Shown here piece after piece: positions 28,862 through 34,122 of a DNA stretch of 34,122 nt. The stretch's first letter is position 1. Every line of letters begins with the position of its first letter. A model generated the notes under the pieces. The model saw only the letters and a program-made list of their open reading frames with translations. It made no database searches and was not told where the DNA came from. A program made the translations under genes and the position numbers. The stretch is from Deltaproteobacteria bacterium (GTDB taxonomy: Bacteria; Desulfobacterota; Desulfuromonadia; Geobacterales; Pseudopelobacteraceae): the NCBI GenBank assembly GCA_019162745.1, contig JAFLLC010000065.1:1-34122 (forward strand), written 5' to 3'.

Positions 28862-29446
28862 CTATCGCTTAAAAATACGGGGTATCAGGAAGGGGACTGT
28901 GCGTTTATATGCCATGTATTCGTTTCCAAACTCCAGAAGCAATCGTTTTTCCTCAAGAAGAGCACCGGCAAGAAAATAGACGGCTGAAACCAGGGTCAAG
29001 GCAAACCAGCGACTGCTCATGACAGGATTGCTGAACAGAAACAGCATCGAAAACAGGTACAGCGGATGTCGCACAACCCGATACCACCCTTCAGTAACCA
29101 GCCTGGGCGCCTTCACTCCGTCTCGGGTCTGCTCCCTAATCCCCAAAAACTCTGCTGCACCGGTCTGGCGGACACAAGCGGCGAGAATAATAAGAATAAC
29201 CATCTGCACGAAGTACAACACAAGACTCCACACTCCCGGGACAACATACAAAACAGTGACGTTGCGGAATGCGGCCATAACCCAAGCGAAGAGCAGCAAA
29301 GAGACCATATTGTAATACAGGCGGTAGAAACGGCGAAGGTGGCCACTTCGTCCGCTAAATCGCTGTTTAAGGGACGGAATAGCCAGAAGCGAGTGCACTA
29401 AGGCAAAAAGGAAAAAACGGAGTAAGAACAGAGCGACGTCGGACAC
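28862..29446 (-). CDS. Membrane methyltransferase-like protein (ICMT/PEMT/NnrU-type)
   Basis: This integral membrane protein of about 194 residues has four or five hydrophobic spans. The C-terminal half has the family signature EGWYRVVRHPLYLFSM, then LEEKRLLLEFGNEYMAYKRTVPFLIP, as in isoprenylcysteine methyltransferase-like and phospholipid methyltransferase-like proteins that use S-adenosylmethionine. The substrate is unknown. The start is uncertain: GTG 29446 has GGTGG 5 bases upstream and is preferred, while an in-frame GTG at 29506 would add 20 hydrophilic residues. It converges on the GTPase gene with a 33-base gap and no clear terminator. Confidence 0.8.
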   Translation of the reverse strand: MSDVALFLLRFFLFALVHSLLAIPSLKQRFSGRSGHLRRFYRLYYNMVSLLLFAWVMAAFRNVTVLYVVPGVWSLVLYFVQMVILIILAACVRQTGAAEFLGIREQTRDGVKAPRLVTEGWYRVVRHPLYLFSMLFLFSNPVMSSRWFALTLVSAVYFLAGALLEEKRLLLEFGNEYMAYKRTVPFLIPRIFKR

Positions 29447-29494
29447 GCAAACCACCGTATAAGTTGGATAGTCAGGAACGCTATCACGATCGGC

Positions 29495-29523
29495 TTGTCT
29501 ACACAACTATTACATGCTATAAG
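29495..29523 (+). promoter_or_regulatory. Promoter of the kinase-BON gene
   Basis: TTGTCT (29495-29500) is followed after 17 bases by TATAAG (29518-29523), with TGC directly before it, an extended -10. The start would be near 29530, about 29 bases before the ATG. Confidence 0.65.
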
Positions 29524-29558
29524 CGATCAAACTGATTCACGTTATTGGAGGCTGGATA

Positions 29559-30389
29559 ATGGCAATTATTACCGTATCACGCGAAATGGGTACCGGAGCC
29601 TATCAGATCGCTTCAGAGGTCGCCCAGAAACTCAAGTACACCCTGATAGATGGGCCGAGAATCAAATCACTTGCTGCCAAATACGGCCTGGTTCCAGAGA
29701 TGCTGCAAATGGTCGATGAAAAGCCGCCTTCTTATGTTACTGCAGAAGACCGCAAACGGGCCGCAGCCCTTAATGTGATAGAATTGATCATCCTGGATTT
29801 CGCCCGCAAAGGAAATATTGTTATTTATGGACGGGGCGGCCAGGATCTGCTGAAAGATTGTAGAAACATTCTCCGGCTCCGTTTTATTGCCGATTTTGAA
29901 GAACGAGTTGAGCGGTTTGCCGAGCGGGAGTGGATTGACCCGGATATGGCCCGTTTACTGATACGCCGCAGCGATCACCAGCGGGGCGGTTTCATTCATT
30001 TCTATTTTGATCGTGACTGGCATAATCCGAACTATTATGACCTGGTATTCAACACCTCCCGCCTTTCAGAGGCGACGATAGTTGACAGTATTATTGCGGC
30101 GGCAAAAGACCCCGCCCTAAAAGAGTCTGATAAATCGGCTGTTGCTGTCATCGACAACCTTATTTTGTCAAAGAAGATCGAAACAGCACTCCTCAATGCA
30201 CCTGCTCTGGAGGATTATCGTCCATTTACGATTTCAATTGACAAAGGAGAGGTGTCAATCAGCGGCTATATCGTATCCGAGGCTCAGAAAAATGCCGCCA
30301 TCGCAATTGTCAAATCAGTCAAAGGGGTAATGTCGGTTTGTGAAGATATTCAGGTGTTTGATTACAAGGCCTATAAGGAAAAAATGTAA
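29559..30389 (+). CDS. Cytidylate kinase-like protein fused to a BON domain
   Basis: This 276-residue protein has residues 1 to about 195 resembling the cytidylate-kinase-like family: AIITVSREMGTGAYQIASEVAQKL (phosphate-binding region, with GTGAYQ instead of the usual Gly-rich loop), GNIVIYGRGG, LRLRFIADFEERVERFAE, then YYDLVFNTSRL. This is not the housekeeping Cmk. Residues about 207-276 look like a BON domain (FTISIDKGEVSISGYIVSEAQKNA, VKSVKGVMSVCEDI), known in osmotic-stress and membrane-associated proteins. No signal peptide is seen. The ribosome-binding site is TTGGAGG. The PHP gene converges on it with only 4 bases between stops. Confidence 0.85.
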   Translation: MAIITVSREMGTGAYQIASEVAQKLKYTLIDGPRIKSLAAKYGLVPEMLQMVDEKPPSYVTAEDRKRAAALNVIELIILDFARKGNIVIYGRGGQDLLKDCRNILRLRFIADFEERVERFAEREWIDPDMARLLIRRSDHQRGGFIHFYFDRDWHNPNYYDLVFNTSRLSEATIVDSIIAAAKDPALKESDKSAVAVIDNLILSKKIETALLNAPALEDYRPFTISIDKGEVSISGYIVSEAQKNAAIAIVKSVKGVMSVCEDIQVFDYKAYKEKM

Positions 30390-30393
30390 CTGA

Positions 30394-31257
30394 CTAACTC
30401 CTGATTTTATGTATCCGTTCATTCAGGGGGGCGAGCAGGGCGCTGTCAAAGCGTATCCCTTCACGCCCCCTGCCTATTTCAAGCCCCTCCTCAATCCCGT
30501 GAAAATCAGAACCTCCGGTCATCAACAGGCCTCTATCATTTGCAGTACGCCGCAAAAATTCAATTTCAAGCGGCCACCCCATATTGTTGTAAACCTCTAT
30601 ACCATCAAGACCCAGTAACTGAAGATCCGAGATTACAGCGCCGAGCATAATGGTGTCCTTTGTTATACTGGTCGGATGAGCGAGCACGGCAGCACCACCG
30701 ATACGGTGTATTTCTGCAATGGCGTCATCAATCGGCCAATAGCTTTTCGGGACATTACACGGCACCAGATAGCGACGAAACGCATCTTCCACCGAAACGG
30801 CATATCCCTGTTCCAGTAGAGCCCGGGCAATATGCGGGCGGCCGATGGTATCACGGGCAAAGGCCAGCACCTTTCTGCGTTCCAGTGGCAATCGCCCTTC
30901 AGTACGCAAGATATCATTTACACGCCCGAGAATCTCATCGTTGCGCCCCTCGCGATGCACCCTGAAACCATCAAGGCTCTGCAGAAATTTTTCATCGCAG
31001 CAGTCGATGCCATAGCCCAGCAGATGGACATCCTGCCACTCTTTAAACTGCACGGAAAGTTCGACGGCCGGGAGGGTTGCAATACCGGCGGCATCACCAG
31101 CGACAGAAGCTTCCTCTACCCCGGCAACTGAATCGTGGTCAGCTATGGCAATCACGCCCACATCAAGTTTTACGGCAAGGGCAACAAGTTCGGAGGGGGT
31201 AAAGGCACCGTCTGAAAAGCTGGAGTGTATATGGAGGTCTATATTCATGCTGTACAT
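30394..31257 (-). CDS. PHP-domain phosphoesterase
   Basis: This 287-residue cytoplasmic protein has PHP metal-binding motifs IDLHIHSSFSDG (6-17) and IAIADHDSVAG (about 35-45), then VELSVQF, HLLGYG, GRPHIARALLEQGY, AVLAHPTS and the C-terminal GGSDFHG. This arrangement matches the family of E. coli YciV/RNase AM and related 3',5'-nucleoside bisphosphate phosphatases. The exact substrate cannot be read from sequence. Neither ATG 31257 nor the ATG three codons later (31248) has a clear ribosome-binding site. It is divergent from nth, and their promoter candidates overlap. Confidence 0.9.
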   Translation of the reverse strand: MYSMNIDLHIHSSFSDGAFTPSELVALAVKLDVGVIAIADHDSVAGVEEASVAGDAAGIATLPAVELSVQFKEWQDVHLLGYGIDCCDEKFLQSLDGFRVHREGRNDEILGRVNDILRTEGRLPLERRKVLAFARDTIGRPHIARALLEQGYAVSVEDAFRRYLVPCNVPKSYWPIDDAIAEIHRIGGAAVLAHPTSITKDTIMLGAVISDLQLLGLDGIEVYNNMGWPLEIEFLRRTANDRGLLMTGGSDFHGIEEGLEIGRGREGIRFDSALLAPLNERIHKIRS

Positions 31258-31276
31258 TCTAGCGCGTCATGACAAA

Positions 31277-31306
31277 AAAGTAAAACCGCTATTGCAGAGA
31301 AATCAA
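31277..31306 (-). promoter_or_regulatory. Candidate promoter of the PHP gene
   Basis: On the - strand, TTGATT (complement of 31301-31306) is followed after 18 bases by TACTTT (complement of 31277-31282). It overlaps the nth promoter on the other strand, so the two genes could interfere. A perfect 8-bp palindrome GTCATGAC (31268-31275) lies near the start point. Confidence 0.35.
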
Positions 31307-31320
31307 GCATAGGATAGAAT
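31292..31320 (+). promoter_or_regulatory. Promoter of nth, giving a leaderless or near-leaderless mRNA
   Basis: TTGCAG (31292-31297) is followed after 17 bases by TAGAAT (31315-31320). The start point would fall at about 31327-31328, at the nth ATG itself. Confidence 0.55.
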
Positions 31321-31327
31321 CTGATAA

Positions 31328-31984
31328 ATGAAGCCTGACGATATACATGCAGTTATCGCGACTCTGCGCGAAGAATACAAAGGTTGGCAGACTCCGGCTG
31401 TTACAATCGTTGCCCAGTGCAACGGCAGTCCCTTCAAGGTTCTGATCTCCTGCATCATTTCGCTGCGCACTAAAGATGAAGTGACGGCCCTGGCTTCGGC
31501 ACGAATTTTTGCACGGGCACAGACACCTGAAGCGATGGCGGTAATACCTGCGGATGAGATATCAGAACTGATCTATCCCGCCGGTTTTTATCGGACCAAG
31601 GCAGGACAGATAGCCCTGCTGTCCCGGCGTCTGGTGGAAGAATATGGCGGCATTGTGCCGGACGATATCGACGAGCTTCTTCGCTTTAAAGGCGTCGGGC
31701 GAAAAACGGCCAACCTCGTGGTGACGCTCGGCTTCGACAAGCCTGGGATCTGCGTGGATACCCATGTACACCGGATATGCAACCGCCTTGGCTATATTGT
31801 GTCAAAAAATCCTGATGAGACCGAAAAGTTGTTGAGACTGCAGCTCCCCCCAGAATACTGGATCGAGATTAACGACCTCTTGGTCGCCTTCGGACAGAAC
31901 CATTGCCACCCGGTTTCGCCCCGATGCTCAAGCTGTAAATTGTCAGGCCTGTGCGACCGTATGGAAGTCAAAACGTCCAGATGA
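31328..31984 (+). CDS. nth: Endonuclease III (DNA glycosylase/AP lyase)
   Basis: This 218-residue base-excision repair enzyme removes oxidised pyrimidines. The helix-hairpin-helix LLRFKGVGRKTANLVV (118-132) holds catalytic Lys126. Catalytic Asp144 is in VDTHVHR. The [4Fe-4S] cluster ligands are C193, C200, C203 and C209 (spacing 6, 2, 5), as in E. coli. The segment ISLRTKDEVT replaces the common LSAQTTD, a modest difference near the damage pocket. ATG 31328 is the only sensible start. No Shine-Dalgarno is visible and a promoter ends 7 bases before it. It is divergent from the PHP gene. Confidence 0.95.
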   Translation: MKPDDIHAVIATLREEYKGWQTPAVTIVAQCNGSPFKVLISCIISLRTKDEVTALASARIFARAQTPEAMAVIPADEISELIYPAGFYRTKAGQIALLSRRLVEEYGGIVPDDIDELLRFKGVGRKTANLVVTLGFDKPGICVDTHVHRICNRLGYIVSKNPDETEKLLRLQLPPEYWIEINDLLVAFGQNHCHPVSPRCSSCKLSGLCDRMEVKTSR

Positions 31985-32093
31985 TGTTAAACAGACAAAA
32001 AACAGCGACAAGACTATTTGATTATTGCAAGCTGGCAAAAACTCATATAAATTGAAACACTATTTTATCGCAGCTACCTATAGGAGGTATTGC

Positions 32094-32960
32094 ATGTTAC
32101 AGAAAATCGGTTTCATCGGACTTGGTACTGTCGGACGACATATGGCTGCCAATCTGGCCAAAGGTAACTATGAGTTGACCGTATTTGACACTGAGTCGGC
32201 GATTGTAAAAGATCTGGTGGTTTTGGGCGCCAAAGGGGCATCCTCAGCGCTTGAAGCCGCAAAAGGGCGCGATCTTGTCATCGCTATTGTTCCTGAAGGT
32301 GATGAGTTGGGCCCGCTCTTTTTTGGCGCTGAAGGCATTTTGGCCGGGATTGATAGTGGGACAATTCTGGCTGACATGGGTTCACATTCTCTTGAAACAA
32401 CCATGAGACTGGCTGAAGAATGTGCAAACAAAAAAGTTCCGTATCTTGATGCGCCGGTATGGGGAAGTAAAGACCATGCGGTCAACGGGCTCATGACGAT
32501 CATCACAGCCGGAGACCCTGCTTTAGCGGGTAAATGCCGTGAACCGTTCTCATTTTTCGGGCTTAACACGATCCACGTCGGCAAGATCGGGGATGCCACC
32601 AAGATGAAGTTTATTGTCAATCTGGTGCAGGCAGAACTGGTTCAGGTACTGGCAGAAGGTCTGGTTTTCGGTGAGAAGATGGGGTTCAACGCCGACAAGA
32701 TTCTGGAAGTACTCGATACGCGTGGTGTGGCATCGCCCCTTTTCCATCAGAAAGGGCGCGCAATGGCTCGCGGTGACTTCTCCCGCAGCCTGGCTCTCAA
32801 ATATGTCAACGACCAGCTGCATATGGTCATGAATGCCGCTCGCCTGGTCGGCCTGACGCTGCCGGCAGCTGAAGCAGCCAGTAAAGTTTATCAGGCGGGG
32901 GTTGATGCAGGCCTTGGCGAAGAGGATGTCTCTGCAGTCATCAAAGTCCTGCGCAAGTAG
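32094..32960 (+). CDS. NAD(P)-dependent beta-hydroxyacid dehydrogenase, glyoxylate/succinic semialdehyde reductase type
   Basis: This 288-residue enzyme of the 3-hydroxyisobutyrate dehydrogenase superfamily has the Rossmann motif IGFIGLGTVGRHMAANL (5-21), the substrate segment YLDAPVWGSK (117-126), and a catalytic-lysine region GDATKMKFIVN (166-176). The GSK and TKMK variants are those of the glyoxylate/succinic semialdehyde reductase branch, known from Geobacter GSU1372 and plant GLYR. Reduction of succinic semialdehyde or glyoxylate is therefore the likely reaction. ATG 32094 has AGGAGG 7 bases upstream; an in-frame upstream extension to 32025 lacks support. It is a single-gene unit ending at a terminator. 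Confidence 0.9.
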   Translation: MLQKIGFIGLGTVGRHMAANLAKGNYELTVFDTESAIVKDLVVLGAKGASSALEAAKGRDLVIAIVPEGDELGPLFFGAEGILAGIDSGTILADMGSHSLETTMRLAEECANKKVPYLDAPVWGSKDHAVNGLMTIITAGDPALAGKCREPFSFFGLNTIHVGKIGDATKMKFIVNLVQAELVQVLAEGLVFGEKMGFNADKILEVLDTRGVASPLFHQKGRAMARGDFSRSLALKYVNDQLHMVMNAARLVGLTLPAAEAASKVYQAGVDAGLGEEDVSAVIKVLRK

Positions 32961-32988
32961 AAATTTGCACCGTAATTATTTCTGTATC

Positions 32989-33019
32989 AGGCGTCCAAAG
33001 CATTGGGCGCCTTTTTTTT
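32989..33019 (+). terminator. Intrinsic terminator after the dehydrogenase gene
   Basis: AGGCGTCC (32989-32996), loop AAAGCATT, then GGGCGCCT (33005-33012) form an 8-bp stem with one G-U pair, followed by eight T. The ruvC ATG is only 27 bases downstream, so the ruvC promoter must overlap or lie upstream of this terminator. Confidence 0.9.
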
Positions 33020-33045
33020 AGTACGTTGGCAAAAGGAACCGCACC

Positions 33046-33582
33046 ATGATTGTCCTCGGCATAGATCCCGGCTCACGCATAACCGGTTATGGAATCATAC
33101 AAAAGGCGGGTAATCGCCTGATCCACATCGATAATGGCGCTATTTTCACCGATACAGCGGCTGACTTCCCCGGCCGGCTCAAAAAAATCTTTGACGGGCT
33201 CCTGGAAGTTATCGCTCAGTATCGTCCCGACCAGGTAGCGATAGAAAACATTTTTTTTGCCTCCAACCCCCAGAGCGCGCTCAAACTCGGGCAGGCAAGA
33301 GGCGCCGCCATTGTAGCGGCGGTGCATTGCGGCCTACCGGTCGCCGAATACAGTGCCCTTCAGGTCAAACAGGCCGTAGTCGGCAAGGGTAAGGCAGCAA
33401 AAGAACAGGTGCAAAAGATGCTCCTGGTACTGCTCGGCTTACCGGAAATCGCCCAGGCTGACGCCTCTGATGCACTTGCGGTAGCAATCTGCCATATCAA
33501 TTCATACGACCTTAAACAGATATCAGGCAGCGGCATAAACATTAAAAAACAAAAAACATCCTGGAGGGACATGAAGCTATGA
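33046..33582 (+). CDS. ruvC: Holliday junction endonuclease RuvC
   Basis: This 178-residue resolvase cuts Holliday junctions made during recombination, working with RuvAB. The acidic catalytic residues are D7 ([12 protein letters not shown]), E67 (VAIENIFF), D139 and D142 ([13 protein letters not shown]), one residue later than E. coli D7/E66/D138/D141 except the first. LGQARG and the basic [10 protein letters not shown] segment are also typical. Length is normal. AAAAGGAA lies 9 bases upstream. Its stop overlaps the ruvA start as ATGA. Confidence 0.96.
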   Translation: MIVLGIDPGSRITGYGIIQKAGNRLIHIDNGAIFTDTAADFPGRLKKIFDGLLEVIAQYRPDQVAIENIFFASNPQSALKLGQARGAAIVAAVHCGLPVAEYSALQVKQAVVGKGKAAKEQVQKMLLVLLGLPEIAQADASDALAVAICHINSYDLKQISGSGINIKKQKTSWRDMKL

Positions 33583-34122
33583 TTGCACTTCTGACCGGCC
33601 TGATTGCCTATAAATCACCCGACCATATCGTCCTCGACGTACAGGGGGTCGGCTATCGGGTACATATTCCCTTTTCGACCTACTATGAGTTGCCTGAAGA
33701 AGGAGGCACAGCATCACTGCATATCCACACCAGCGTCCGAGAGGATGCGATATTGCTCTACGGATTCCGCACCCGGCTCGAAAAATCCTTCTTCCAGATG
33801 CTGATCGCCGTATCCGGCGTAGGCCCTAAACTGGCCCGCGATATCCTCTCCAACATCCAGCCCGGCCCGCTGGCGCAGGCATTGGCGCAAAGCGACCTTG
33901 GCAAGCTTGCAACCATTCCGGGCATCGGCAAAAAAACGGCGGAACGCCTGGCGCTGGAACTGAAAGATAAGGTTGGCAAGCTGGATTTATCATCGCTTCC
34001 TGCTGCTGAAGCCAGGATAATACCGACTGATGACATTGCCGAGGATGTAATATCGGCACTGCTCAATCTTGGTTATAAGGAACCGCAGGTGAGAAAAGCG
34101 CTGGCGGGGCTTGATGCCGGTG
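33579..34122 (+). CDS. ruvA: Holliday junction branch migration protein RuvA (partial, runs off the window)
   Basis: The first 181 codons are present. The ATG at 33579 overlaps the ruvC stop in the 4-base ATGA, with CTGGAGGG upstream. The protein begins [20 protein letters not shown], the RuvA OB-fold, and has two helix-hairpin-helix motifs, [14 protein letters not shown] and [17 protein letters not shown], that grip the four-way junction. The start of domain III ([21 protein letters not shown]), which contacts RuvB, is visible. The last 15 or so residues and probably ruvB lie beyond the window. Confidence 0.96.
   Translation, partial: MIALLTGLIAYKSPDHIVLDVQGVGYRVHIPFSTYYELPEEGGTASLHIHTSVREDAILLYGFRTRLEKSFFQMLIAVSGVGPKLARDILSNIQPGPLAQALAQSDLGKLATIPGIGKKTAERLALELKDKVGKLDLSSLPAAEARIIPTDDIAEDVISALLNLGYKEPQVRKALAGLDAG

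Noticed and set aside
32025-32093. N-terminal extension of the dehydrogenase
   Set aside because: ATG 32094 has a perfect AGGAGG and the Rossmann motif starts right after it.

Overview
The window is a chromosomal segment of a Geobacter-like bacterium (Desulfuromonadia/Geobacterales, formerly Deltaproteobacteria). This rests on gene order (tuf-rpmG-tRNA-Trp-secE-nusG-rplKAJL-rpoBC; nadC-birA-coaX), on RNA polymerase protein sequence, and on the many small signalling proteins (HDOD, MglA-like GTPase, repeat proteins of PATAN type). I cannot name the genus. Base composition is near 50% GC and looks even throughout. I see no insertion sequence, prophage, integrase or CRISPR array.

Region 1 (1-12510, + strand) is the translation/transcription block: the last codons of tuf, rpmG, tRNA-Trp, secE, nusG, rplK, rplA, an L10 autoregulatory leader, rplJ, rplL, rpoB and rpoC, closed by a strong intrinsic terminator. 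RpoB carries a helical insertion of about 130 residues not present in the Geobacter RpoB I remember. A perfect 12-bp hairpin lies between rpoB and rpoC.

Region 2 (12514-20113, mostly - strand) has a thiolase-fold protein whose nucleophilic Cys is replaced by Ser and which has an extra C-terminal domain, then msrA, yebC, a small + strand lipoprotein, a tRNA-Cys unit with its own promoter and terminator, an unknown two-repeat protein, and the malic enzyme/phosphotransacetylase fusion maeB. The roughly 360-base gap after maeB contains a foldable element with possible pseudoknot pairing.

Region 3 (20114-28828, + strand) starts with a small unknown protein overlapping an HDOD gene. A probable long operon follows: nadC (NAD synthesis), birA (biotin ligase/repressor), coaX (CoA synthesis), an EF-G-like GTPase, a membrane-anchored SPOR-type protein, a HEAT-like protein and a divergent MglA-like GTPase. 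The last three are the least understood set in the window.

Region 4 (28862-34122) has a membrane methyltransferase-like protein, a cytidylate-kinase-like/BON fusion, a PHP phosphoesterase, endonuclease III (nth, possibly leaderless), a glyoxylate/succinic semialdehyde reductase-type dehydrogenase, and ruvC-ruvA (ruvA runs off the end). Most genes are ordinary housekeeping genes. The candidates for something new are the RpoB insertion, the Cys-less thiolase, the SPOR/HEAT/GTPase set and the kinase-BON fusion. None of these is shown to be a new system by sequence alone.
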